A DNA stretch of 64,000 bases from Sulfuricurvum sp. IAE1. Lineage in GTDB: Bacteria; Campylobacterota; Campylobacteria; Campylobacterales; Sulfurimonadaceae. Each line of letters begins with the position of its first letter. The first letter of the stretch is position 1. The notes beneath the pieces are model-generated. The model did no database searches. It was not told the DNA's origin and was given only the letters and a program-made list of their open reading frames with translations. Positions 19,401 through 26,308 of the stretch are shown here, one piece after another. The position numbers and the translations under genes were made by a program. Location of the stretch: positions 124,001-188,000 of the forward strand of contig NZ_SLTI01000063.1 of assembly GCF_004347735.1 (NCBI RefSeq). Reading direction: 5' to 3'.

Positions 19401-19608
19401 GACATCACTAGCGTTTATTGGGGGAACAATTCCTTTAGCGATTAGTACGGGAGCTGGATCCAATAGCAGACATATTATAGGAACAACTGTAGTTAGTGGT
19501 ATGACGGTATTGACATTAATAGCGATCTTTTTTATTCCTCTTTTCTACTATCTGATTATGAAGTTTAAAATGAAGCTTTCCCAAAAAAAGGTTGATTATG
19601 AAGACTAA
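16480..19608 (+). CDS. RND multidrug efflux pump, HAE1 family (AcrB-like)
   Basis: 1042 residues, full length for the AcrB family. It starts with FFIDRPIFSTVIAV, the classic N-terminal helix. The proton-relay Asp pair is D409-D410 in LVVDDAIVVIENVER. Two repeats of a large periplasmic loop followed by six membrane helices are evident (helices near 340-500 and 870-1030). It forms a trimer in the inner membrane and exports amphiphilic compounds using proton flow. It lies 17 bases after the adaptor and its end overlaps the outer-membrane factor gene. Substrate range not predictable. Confidence 0.93.
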   Translation: MFSRFFIDRPIFSTVIAVIITFAGVIGLYNLPVQEYPSVAPPQISVEASYPGADAETLAKTVARPLEDSINGVENMLYMSSTTSSSGTVNIAVTFATGTDPSQASVDVNNRVQVALAKLPEEARRMGISVHEQSPSMLRVIGFTSNGAVHNEIWLNNYAINHVIDEIKRIKGVGNAMMFGSKEYAIRVWLQPDKMAAFNLSPTDISKALQTQNIQMGAGQIGAEPTAIKQTFTYTVTTPGRLKTVDDFNNILIRTDPDGSSLLLKDVARVELGAENYMLKGTYNKHDMAVAGVFLSPGANSLEVSAQLDKVLLKASEKFPKDLRYHNLFDTTKFVKTSIHEVLLTLVEAIIMVILIIYIFLGNWRATLIPVLAIPVSIIGTFVGLYLVGFSINLLTLFALILSIGLVVDDAIVVIENVERILRSNDKLSVREATVIAMKEISGPIIAIVLVLSAVFIPASLSGGFSGVMYQQFAMTIMISVAISGFIALTLTPALCPVFLRKEESEPILPIRLFNQFFERSTLRFSNGVRNMIRYITLNLFIFATLVATGMWMTQKIPTSLLPEEDKGIVLLMSYLMPGSSLERTIEVQNQVSETVMSHQQIEGIGSISGLDMGTFAFQTDAGIAFANLKDWSYRPDETESAKAVAGQLTEQLQQNKEAMIIAVNPPPIDGMSNTGGFELYVEDRTGGDIQKLNDYVNEIVAEALKRPELSMATPMMNTEVPQYHITIDKEKAKALGIDESDIYETLGMTFGSNYINDYNLFGRVYHVNMQLEHGFRDEIDDYSDVYVRSLQGNMVPISSLIHVERIVGPNVIQRFNMFNAGLISVQPAPKYSSSEAMSAIEDIAAQVLPSGYTIEWTGTAYQEKLLQKKGNYTFIYAVIFIFLILAALYESWSIPFAVLMTVPFALFGAALGVYLRGLENDIYFQIGLITLVGLTAKNAILVVEFAQQKLREGYSLYDSTIEGATIRLRPIIMTSLAFIGGTIPLAISTGAGSNSRHIIGTTVVSGMTVLTLIAIFFIPLFYYLIMKFKMKLSQKKVDYED

Positions 19609-20980
19609 TATATCTATTTTACTTGCAAGCATTTTATTGATAAGCGGTTGTTCTCTGACTCCTCATCTCGAAGTGAAATCACCGGAACTTCCAACAGAAC
19701 TAATAAAATCAGAAACTAATTCATCGATTGATGCGAGATGGTGGAACGCTTATAATGATTCTCTTTTGAATGCTTTGATTGAAGAAGCGATAAGAAATAA
19801 TGATGATTATAAAATTGCTATATCAAAATTGAGCGAAGCAGAGGCATTATTGGGGCTCAATGAATCTGAGCGATATCCCAATGTAAGTGGTGGAACTTCC
19901 ATTAATAGACAAAAAACTAGTCAGGAAGCTAATCAAATTGCAGGTCAAAATATATATGATACCTATCAAGTCTCTGCAAGTGTTAAATATGAAATGGATT
20001 TGTGGGGAAAATTAAAAGGTCTTAGAGACGCTGCTTATTCTCAATATTACGCAACTGCAGCTGATCGTGATACAGTACGTTTATCATTAATTGCAAATGT
20101 TGCAGAAGCATATATTAATCTTATTGCTATTAATCAGCATATTTTTTTACTGGAAGAAAAAATTAAATTGTATCAAGATGAATTTTCCTATCGTAAACAA
20201 CAGTATCGGTTTGGTGCTATTGATTCCATGACCCTTGAACAAGCCCGTGTGCAGGTAATAGAGACAAAACTTTTATTGGAACAGTATAAAGAATCAAAAG
20301 AACTTAGTGAGAATGCCTTAGCACTATTGGTCGGGCGTACACCAAAATCAATGATAGATAAAGGGTTTATTGTTAAAAAAGATTTTCCTAAACCACTAAA
20401 TATACCTACATTTCTATCTTCTGAAATCTTACAACAACGTCCTGACATCCGTTCTGCTGAAGAACATCTTCGAGCTATCAATTTTAATATAGGTGTAGCT
20501 AGGGCTGCTTATTTTCCATCAATTTCTTTAACGGGGAATATTGGAGTTGAAAGTTCACAACTTGGAAATTTATTTCAAAATTCAGCAAATTTTTGGGGAA
20601 TAGGACCTTCGGTGAGTGTACCAATATTTGATTTCGGTCGAATTGATAAGCAAATTAAAAATGTTGAGGCACAAAAAGAGACTAGTGAAATAGTATATGC
20701 CAAGACAGTTAAAAACGCATTCAATGAGATTTATGACTCATTAAAAAAAATAGAAGCAACGCAAAAAAAATTTGATTTTCAGGAAGAAGTTTTAATAGCG
20801 AATCGAAAAGTAGCTGAACTTTCTAATATCCGCTATAGCGAAGGATATGTGGATTACTTGAATGTGATTGATGCTAAAAATAAGTTACTAAGTGCGGAAC
20901 AGAATAAAATAGATCTTCAAGCTAAAATGATTATTAATCAAATTACGTTGTATAAGGCCCTTGGAGGAGGATGGAAGTAG
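19598..20980 (+). CDS. Outer-membrane efflux lipoprotein (NodT/OprM type)
   Basis: 460 residues from the ATG at 19598, which has AAAAAAGG five bases upstream; a TTG at 19592 is less likely. Signal peptide with lipobox LISGC puts the lipidated Cys near residue 18. Two outer-membrane-factor repeats are recognisable (SASVKYEMDLWGK and VSVPIFDFGRIDKQ regions), consistent with a trimeric beta-barrel and alpha-tunnel. It overlaps the RND gene by 11 bases and closes the operon. No hairpin terminator is obvious in the AT-rich 240 bases that follow. Confidence 0.88.
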   Translation: MKTNISILLASILLISGCSLTPHLEVKSPELPTELIKSETNSSIDARWWNAYNDSLLNALIEEAIRNNDDYKIAISKLSEAEALLGLNESERYPNVSGGTSINRQKTSQEANQIAGQNIYDTYQVSASVKYEMDLWGKLKGLRDAAYSQYYATAADRDTVRLSLIANVAEAYINLIAINQHIFLLEEKIKLYQDEFSYRKQQYRFGAIDSMTLEQARVQVIETKLLLEQYKESKELSENALALLVGRTPKSMIDKGFIVKKDFPKPLNIPTFLSSEILQQRPDIRSAEEHLRAINFNIGVARAAYFPSISLTGNIGVESSQLGNLFQNSANFWGIGPSVSVPIFDFGRIDKQIKNVEAQKETSEIVYAKTVKNAFNEIYDSLKKIEATQKKFDFQEEVLIANRKVAELSNIRYSEGYVDYLNVIDAKNKLLSAEQNKIDLQAKMIINQITLYKALGGGWK

Positions 20981-21038
20981 ATGCTATTTTGAATTTTCTA
21001 TACTAAAACATATGGCGTATTTTTTATAATGAGTGCTT

Positions 21039-21065
21039 TGCGTATTATTAAATTATGTTGATATA
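21039..21065. repeat. End-like segment (copy B), direct repeat of 14271-14297
   Basis: 27 bases, 21 identical to copy A in the same orientation. It lies 135 bases inside the proposed terminus at 21200, a plausible distance for an inner transposase-binding site of a Tn7-type end. Confidence 0.35.
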
Positions 21066-21162
21066 TTCTAAATCTTTTTTATCTATTTAATGTGTACAGT
21101 TTTGATTGAAAATTGCTTAACTATATATAGTGTAAAATAGTCTATTAAAAAAAGGGTTATGT

Positions 21163-21198
21163 ATGCAAAATTCTATTATCAAACTTTATTGTAAATAA
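21163..21198 (+). other. Eleven-codon ORF with strong ribosome site
   Basis: ATG at 21163 reads MQNSIIKLYCK then TAA. AAAAAAAGGG ends 8 bases before it and an AT-rich TATATATAG stretch lies further up. It overlaps the proposed transposon terminus, so it may be a chance ORF, a leader peptide, or the start of a gene cut off by the insertion. Nothing proves translation. Confidence 0.2.
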
Positions 21199-21200
21199 CA
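21181..21200. mobile_element. Candidate Tn7-like right terminus
   Basis: Read inward on the minus strand this is TGTTATTTACAATAAAGTTT. It starts with TGT and carries ACAATAAAGT at nearly the position found in the end-binding sites of E. coli Tn7 (from memory). Further inward the string AATAGA recurs three times (offsets 24, 55 and 114 from the end). The base composition turns from AT-rich to GC-rich exactly after 21200. The opposite end is outside the window, so no target duplication can be tested. Confidence 0.5.
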
Positions 21201-21219
21201 TGGCCGCCAAAGGAAAAAA

Positions 21220-22089
21220 ATGAGATATTTCTACTACGTCCATACGGGGCACCGTATCGGTCTGGATCGCTTCCACCGCGCCGTTGCGATCGTCAACGAA
21301 CTTCAAAAAGAGATCGACATCACCCTGCTGTGTTCGGATTTCCGGATCGCATCACAGGCGAGAGAATACGGGATCAAACGCGCCGTCGGGGTCGATGTCG
21401 TGCGCAACATCCCCCAAATCGCCGTTCACGGCGACAAGATCATTTTCGATTCGGCCGAGCTCAATCCGGTCTTGCACGAAGACATGTGCCGTTTTTTCTC
21501 GACGTTTGTCCGAATCGGCGACGACCCTTCCGATGCGAAGCACCCGGGCGAATTCCTGATCTCCCCCTATCTCGAAGGAGAAGGGATCTGCCGCGGCGTG
21601 GTGATCGGCGAACAATACTTCCGCCCGCTTCCCAAGACGATCGCGATGGCTCTTTTTTTCGGGGACGACGACTACGAAAAGGACCTCGAAAAACTCCAGG
21701 GGATATTCGCACCGCACAAGATGGACCTGCTGATGGGCTTTTATCATTTCCTGGGATACGAGAATAGCCTGAAAGAGAGTTTCGGGACGATCCATGATTC
21801 AGAGACATACGATGAGGTGATCCGCTCGACGAACGTTTTACTCAGCGCCTCGCCGCAGGCGGTTTTGCAGAACCTCGCCGCCGGAGGCCGCCCCGTTTAC
21901 CTTCAGCGCCCCGATTATCCGCACGATTTTCTCCCCCTTTTCAAAGAACTGAATATCCCGGTCGTGACCGATCTTACGCAAGAACAGCTTATGCAAACCA
22001 TAAGTACCGCTTTATCAAACAACTATCACTTAATGGATAAAAACAATACGAAAGTAATCGAATTCATAAGGAAAACTTTCAATTTATAG
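21220..22089 (+). CDS. Uncharacterised protein upstream of petABC (glycosyltransferase-like fold?)
   Basis: 289 residues, AAAGGAAAAAA before the ATG. The opening RYFYYVHTGHRIGLDRFHRA and the later LLSASPQAVLQNLAAGGRPVYLQR recall PseG and MurG-like sugar-nucleotide proteins, where a glycine-rich loop near the C-terminus binds the nucleotide. No catalytic motif is certain. No signal peptide or membrane helix. It is the first core gene right of the island, and the island terminus lies only about 20 bases before its start, so its native promoter has probably been displaced. Function unknown. Confidence 0.5.
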   Translation: MRYFYYVHTGHRIGLDRFHRAVAIVNELQKEIDITLLCSDFRIASQAREYGIKRAVGVDVVRNIPQIAVHGDKIIFDSAELNPVLHEDMCRFFSTFVRIGDDPSDAKHPGEFLISPYLEGEGICRGVVIGEQYFRPLPKTIAMALFFGDDDYEKDLEKLQGIFAPHKMDLLMGFYHFLGYENSLKESFGTIHDSETYDEVIRSTNVLLSASPQAVLQNLAAGGRPVYLQRPDYPHDFLPLFKELNIPVVTDLTQEQLMQTISTALSNNYHLMDKNNTKVIEFIRKTFNL

Positions 22090-22110
22090 AAACTTTAAAC
22101 CTTTTTCACT

Positions 22111-22116
22111 TATGAT
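22111..22116 (+). promoter_or_regulatory. Probable -10 element for petABC
   Basis: TATGAT preceded by the T-rich run CCTTTTTCACT, the style of sigma-70 promoters in Campylobacterota, which rely on T-rich DNA rather than a strong -35. It lies 34 bases before the petA start. Confidence 0.4.
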
Positions 22117-22144
22117 AGAGTGTTAAATTTCCAAATTAAGTGAG

Positions 22145-22651
22145 ATGACAATGATGGATGAAAGCAGAAGAGGGTTTATCGGAAAAGCCTTTGGTGCCGT
22201 CGCCGCCGTCGGAGGGATCGCATCGCTGATCGCGATGAAGAAGACATGGGATCCGCTTCCGAGCGTCATGTCTGCCGGTTTCACGACAGTCGACGTATCA
22301 GGGCTCGAAGCCAATAAACTCGAAGTCGTCGTATGGCGGGGCAAACCGGTGTTTGTCCTTAAATATACCGAAGATATGAAACCGACCGACGGACGCAGCG
22401 TCAAAATCGGGGATCACTATTTCTCTGTAATGATCGGGCTGTGTACCCACCTGGGATGTATCCCGGCCTACCGTGCCGACCAGCACGATTTCAAATGCGC
22501 CTGTCACGGCGGTGAATTCACCGATGCGGGCATCAACAAGTTCGGACCGCCGCCGCGTCCGCTCGACATTCCTCCGTTCAAACTTGACGGCGTAACGCTT
22601 GTACTGGGTGAAGAAGGCCCTGAATACAAAGCGATGATGGCAAAAGCGTAA
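22145..22651 (+). CDS. petA: Ubiquinol-cytochrome c reductase Rieske iron-sulfur subunit
   Basis: 168 residues; an ATG at 22151 has slightly better spacing from AAGTGAG. A twin-arginine signal anchor is visible (SRRGFIGKAFG), so the folded protein is exported by Tat and held by one helix. Cluster ligands sit in CTHLGC and CACHGGEF, the Rieske pair of Cys-His boxes. It passes electrons from quinol at the Qo site to cytochrome c1 in the bc1 complex. First gene of the petABC operon, 10 bases before petB. Confidence 0.93.
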   Translation: MTMMDESRRGFIGKAFGAVAAVGGIASLIAMKKTWDPLPSVMSAGFTTVDVSGLEANKLEVVVWRGKPVFVLKYTEDMKPTDGRSVKIGDHYFSVMIGLCTHLGCIPAYRADQHDFKCACHGGEFTDAGINKFGPPPRPLDIPPFKLDGVTLVLGEEGPEYKAMMAKA

Positions 22652-22661
22652 GGGGGGAAGT

Positions 22662-23912
22662 ATGGCAGAATTTAAAAAAGCAGACTCGATGCTCGAGTGG
22701 TTTGACCAGCGTCTGGGTGTCGTCAACTTTGCAAAAGTGATGATGACCGAGTATTGGATTCCCAAAAATATCAACTTTTTGTGGGCGATGGGGGTATTGC
22801 TGACCGTATTGTTCACATTCTTGCTGGTCTCGGGGATCTTTTTGTTGATGTATTACAAACCGGATGTCAACCTGGCATTCGACAGCGTCAACTATACGAT
22901 CATGCAGGAAGTCGCCTACGGATGGCTGTTCCGTCATATCCACGCAGTGGGTGCGTCGGTGGTGTTCCTGGTCATCTACATCCATATGTTTACCGGGATC
23001 TATTACGGCTCGTACAAAAAAGGGCGTGAGATGATCTGGATTTCAGGGATGTTGCTGTTTGTCCTTTTCTCGGCGGAAGGGTTCAGCGGATACATGCTTC
23101 CGTGGGGCCAGATGTCGTACTGGGCGGCGTACGTTATTACCGAAATCTTCGGCGGGATTCCTGTGATCGGAGACGAACTGGTGGTTTGGATCCGCGGTAA
23201 CTTCTACGTTTCCGATGCGACCCTGACCCGCTTCTTCATGCTGCACGTGCTGCTCATTCCGTTGCTGATCCTCGGTGCGATCGCCTTCCACTTCTACGCG
23301 CTCCGTTTCCCGCATGTCAACAACGAAGACGGCGAGTTTTTCGACTTCGACGAAGAGGCCGAGAAATACAAAGCAGGCAAGAAAAAAGAGTCCAAAGTCG
23401 TCCCTTTCTGGCCGGTGTTCCTCTCGAAAGACTTTTTCGTCCTCGGGTTCTTTATGCTCTTCTTTTTCTACCTGGTCTTCTTCCATTACGGGTTCGCGAT
23501 GGACGCGATCAATTTCGACAAAGCCGACGGCCTGAAAACCCCTGCCCACATCTACCCTGAGTGGTACTTCCTGTGGAGTTACGAAGTGTTGCGCGGATTC
23601 TTCTTTGAAATCGCCGGTATTTCCGGAAAAGACCTCGGTCTGATCGCATTCGGAATCGCGAACGCGATTTTCTTCTTCATGCCGTGGCTGGACCGCTCGC
23701 CGATGGTTAAACCGGCGAACAAGCGCCCGTATTTCAAATACTGGTTCTGGTTCATGATGGTTGACCTGATCGTGTTGACGATTTACGGAAAACTGCCTCC
23801 GACCGGTGCCAACGCATGGGTAGGATTCGCGTCATCTCTGACGTTCCTGACGCTGTTCGCGTTGCTGCCGTTTATTACCAAAGCAGAAGCTAAAAAAGTG
23901 GGGGGCAAATAA
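22662..23912 (+). CDS. petB: Cytochrome b subunit of the bc1 complex
   Basis: 416 residues with about eight or nine membrane helices. Heme-ligand histidines are present in the paired helices HIHAVGASVVFLVIYIH and HVLLIPLLILGAIAFH. The Qo-site motif PEWY is in YPEWYFLWSYEVLRG. It is a single, undivided cytochrome b, as in proteobacteria, rather than split b6 and subunit IV. A charged cytoplasmic loop (EDGEFFDFDEEAEKYKAGKK) follows helix four. Start is preceded by AAGGGGGGAAGT. Its stop overlaps the petC start by a few bases. Confidence 0.95.
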   Translation: MAEFKKADSMLEWFDQRLGVVNFAKVMMTEYWIPKNINFLWAMGVLLTVLFTFLLVSGIFLLMYYKPDVNLAFDSVNYTIMQEVAYGWLFRHIHAVGASVVFLVIYIHMFTGIYYGSYKKGREMIWISGMLLFVLFSAEGFSGYMLPWGQMSYWAAYVITEIFGGIPVIGDELVVWIRGNFYVSDATLTRFFMLHVLLIPLLILGAIAFHFYALRFPHVNNEDGEFFDFDEEAEKYKAGKKKESKVVPFWPVFLSKDFFVLGFFMLFFFYLVFFHYGFAMDAINFDKADGLKTPAHIYPEWYFLWSYEVLRGFFFEIAGISGKDLGLIAFGIANAIFFFMPWLDRSPMVKPANKRPYFKYWFWFMMVDLIVLTIYGKLPPTGANAWVGFASSLTFLTLFALLPFITKAEAKKVGGK

Positions 23913-24790
23913 TGAAAGAGTTTAAAATCTTGGCCGTCATTGTTGCTCTTGTCGGCATTACCTATTACGGGATCGAACCGTATGCGCACCACGTGATGCA
24001 TCCGGAGGTCGCACCCGCCGATTTCACGTTCAAAGATCTGAAAAACGTTGATACGTCGATTGCAGGGAACCCCGAAAACGGGAAAGTCCTCGTCGAAGCC
24101 AACTGTATCGCGTGTCACTCGATCGAAACGGCGGGCCATCCGCAGATGATGCCAAACGCCGATGCTGCCGCCAGCTACGGCGTCGTTCCTCCCGATCTGA
24201 GCGGAGCGGGGTGGATTTACGACAAAAACTATTTGGCCAATTTCATCTTTGATCCCGTCAGCGCGATGAAACTTCAGCACAAATACACGCCTGAAAGCGG
24301 CAAACAGTTCCCGATGCCTTCGTACAACTGGATGTCGGCGCAGGAAATCATGGATATCGTCGCGTACCTGCAGTCGATCGCTCCCAAAGCGAAATCGGGG
24401 ACCGAATCGCATAAAAATACATTCGAAGCGGCATGCGGACGCTGCCACTCCATGGCCTATGCGGGACTCGAATCGACCACGCCTCCCGATGTGATCAAAA
24501 ACTACATGGGAGCCACACCGCCGGATCTGTCGCAATACATCAAAAGCCGCGGCGAGCACTACCTTTACAGCTTCATCAACGACCCGCAGGTTCTCCTGCC
24601 CGGAACGTCGATGCCCAGAACGGGTCTGAACCAGAAAGCCCAAGAAGAGGTCATCGCCTACATGGAAGAGATCGGCGACCGCAAAAAAGCCGAACGCGAA
24701 AGCCTCGGGCTTTACGTGATGCTTTATACCGCGGTATTCGCTCTTCTGGCCTGGGCGTGGAAACGCAAAATCTGGTCGGAAGTACACTAA
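23912..24790 (+). CDS. petC: Diheme cytochrome c1-type subunit
   Basis: 292 residues. Two heme c sites: NCIACHS and CGRCHSM, so this is the diheme c1 type of Campylobacterota rather than the usual monoheme c1. Membrane helices are at the N-terminus (ILAVIVALVGITYYGI) and C-terminus (YVMLYTAVFALLAWAW). Methionines near the second site (PGTSMPRTG) can serve as sixth ligand. It receives electrons from the Rieske protein in the periplasm. It overlaps petB by one base and is followed 10 bases later by a c'-like cytochrome gene. Confidence 0.93.
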   Translation: MKEFKILAVIVALVGITYYGIEPYAHHVMHPEVAPADFTFKDLKNVDTSIAGNPENGKVLVEANCIACHSIETAGHPQMMPNADAAASYGVVPPDLSGAGWIYDKNYLANFIFDPVSAMKLQHKYTPESGKQFPMPSYNWMSAQEIMDIVAYLQSIAPKAKSGTESHKNTFEAACGRCHSMAYAGLESTTPPDVIKNYMGATPPDLSQYIKSRGEHYLYSFINDPQVLLPGTSMPRTGLNQKAQEEVIAYMEEIGDRKKAERESLGLYVMLYTAVFALLAWAWKRKIWSEVH

Positions 24791-24800
24791 GGAGTCAGGG

Positions 24801-25196
24801 ATGAAAATGATTAAAATGATGGCTCTTGCCGCACTGCTCGGCAGTGCGGTCATGGCAAACGAAACGCTGGCCCTGAACATGAGCCAGATGGAAAACGGCC
24901 TGAGCAACGTCCAAAAAGGGTTTTTGTACAACGCACCCGTCCTTATCAAAGGGGGCATCAGCGAAATCCAAAAAGCCAACGCGTTGTTTCATAACGCCGA
25001 TGCGACCAAAAAGTATCTTCCTAAAGAAAAACAGCATATGAGCAACATCGCCTTCAATGCCGCGAAGCGTATCGACGCTTCGAGCAACGAGCTCATCAAA
25101 GCGCTGAATAAAAAAGAATACTCCAAAGCGAGCCAGTCGTATTCGGAGATCGTCAACGCCTGTACCGCGTGCCACGCCGTCGTTCGCGGCTGGTAA
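24801..25196 (+). CDS. Periplasmic c'-like monoheme cytochrome
   Basis: 131 residues with a signal peptide (MIKMMALAALLGSAVMANE). The only heme motif is CTACH close to the C-terminus (followed by AVVRGW), the layout of class II (four-helix bundle) cytochromes c'. AAGGAG lies 6 bases before the ATG. Ten bases from petC, so it belongs to the bc1 operon. It may carry electrons from the bc1 complex or sense or scavenge a small ligand; the sequence does not decide between these. Confidence 0.7.
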   Translation: MKMIKMMALAALLGSAVMANETLALNMSQMENGLSNVQKGFLYNAPVLIKGGISEIQKANALFHNADATKKYLPKEKQHMSNIAFNAAKRIDASSNELIKALNKKEYSKASQSYSEIVNACTACHAVVRGW

Positions 25197-25206
25197 AGCG
25201 TACCTG

Positions 25207-25220
25207 CGCCCCGCGGGGCG
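25207..25220 (+). terminator. Possible terminator of the pet operon
   Basis: CGCCCCGCGGGGCG is a 14-base perfect palindrome just after the last pet-operon stop, followed by TTCCTT. The U-tract is weak, so termination may be partial. Confidence 0.4.
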
Positions 25221-25341
25221 TTCCTTCGTGTCTGCGCCTTTGGTTGTGCAGCTTTCTCTAATTCCTCCGATAAATAAAACTCCAAACAACATTTCGCTAC
25301 ACTCCCGCCATAATGGATAAGGTTTAGATACAAGGATCACT

Positions 25342-26307
25342 TTGCTAGTTGACAGTTACGGCCGTACGGTCGATTATTTGAGGGTGTCGGTGACGGAGCG
25401 GTGCAATTTCCGCTGCCAGTACTGCATGCCCGAAAAACCCTTTTCGTGGGTTCCCAAAGAGAATCTGCTCAGTTTCGAGGAACTGTTCGAATTTATCCGC
25501 GTGGCGATTGACGAAGGGGTAAAGAAGATCCGCATTACGGGGGGTGAGCCGCTTCTGCGCGAAGACCTCGACGCCTTTATCAAAATGATCCACGACTACA
25601 AAAACGACATCGATCTGGCGATGACCACGAATGCCTACCTGCTCAAAGGATCCGCCCAAAAGCTCTACGATGCGGGACTTCGGCGGCTGAACGTCTCGAT
25701 CGATTCGCTCAAACCCGACGTAGCTGAGAAAATCGCCAAAAAAGACGTTCTCGGTCCCGTACTGGCCGGCGTGGAAGAGGCGCTCAAAGTGGGGATGAAG
25801 GTTAAGGTGAATATGGTTCCCATGAAAGGGCTCAATGACGGGGAAATCCTTGACGTTCTCGAGTACTGCAAAGCCCGCGGTATGACGGTACGCTTCATCG
25901 AATACATGGAGAACGTCCACGCGGAGGTGAATATCAAGGGGATGCAGAGCCCCGAATTGCTGGAGATAATCGGTAGCCGGTACGCGTACGAAGACCTGGG
26001 ATTCGACGGCCACTCCCCATCGCACTATTACCGTCTCGAGGACGGCTATGAATTCGGGATCATCGAACCCCACAAAGACGATTTCTGCACCAAATGCAAC
26101 CGCATCCGCCTCACCGCCGAGGGCAACCTGATCCCCTGTCTCTATTTCGACGAGGCGATGAGCATCCGTGACGCCGTCCGTCGGGGAGACATCAAAGAAG
26201 CGGCGCTGGTGCTCAAAGAGGTCGTCCGTACCAAGCCGGAGAAAAACCGCTGGAGCGAAGGGGATGCAGAAGCCTCGAACCGCGCCTTCTACGAAACGGG
26301 AGGGTGA
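25342..26307 (+). CDS. moaA: GTP 3',8-cyclase (molybdenum cofactor step 1)
   Basis: 321 residues from a TTG start at 25342; AAGGA lies 6 bases upstream and the protein begins in register with the family ([23 protein letters not shown]). The radical SAM cluster is CNFRCQYC near residue 18, GGEPLL follows, and the second 4Fe-4S cluster is bound by CTKCNRIRL with a later Cys in IPCLYF. It converts GTP to 3',8-cyclo-7,8-dihydro-GTP. The C-terminus lacks an obvious double Gly tail of the usual type and ends TGG. Start of a cofactor gene cluster. Confidence 0.93.
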   Translation: MLVDSYGRTVDYLRVSVTERCNFRCQYCMPEKPFSWVPKENLLSFEELFEFIRVAIDEGVKKIRITGGEPLLREDLDAFIKMIHDYKNDIDLAMTTNAYLLKGSAQKLYDAGLRRLNVSIDSLKPDVAEKIAKKDVLGPVLAGVEEALKVGMKVKVNMVPMKGLNDGEILDVLEYCKARGMTVRFIEYMENVHAEVNIKGMQSPELLEIIGSRYAYEDLGFDGHSPSHYYRLEDGYEFGIIEPHKDDFCTKCNRIRLTAEGNLIPCLYFDEAMSIRDAVRRGDIKEAALVLKEVVRTKPEKNRWSEGDAEASNRAFYETGG

Positions 26308-26308
26308 G

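Noticed and set aside
1-21200. CRISPR array or Cas genes with the Tn7-like element
   Set aside because: No regularly spaced repeats and no Cas-like protein found; targeting is probably not CRISPR-guided.
23783-24979. 398-codon antisense ORF across petB-petC
   Set aside because: Shadow of two well-identified genes; no protein-like features.
25207-25220. Protein-binding site at the GC palindrome after the pet operon
   Set aside because: Position right after the last stop favours a terminator, although its T-run is poor.
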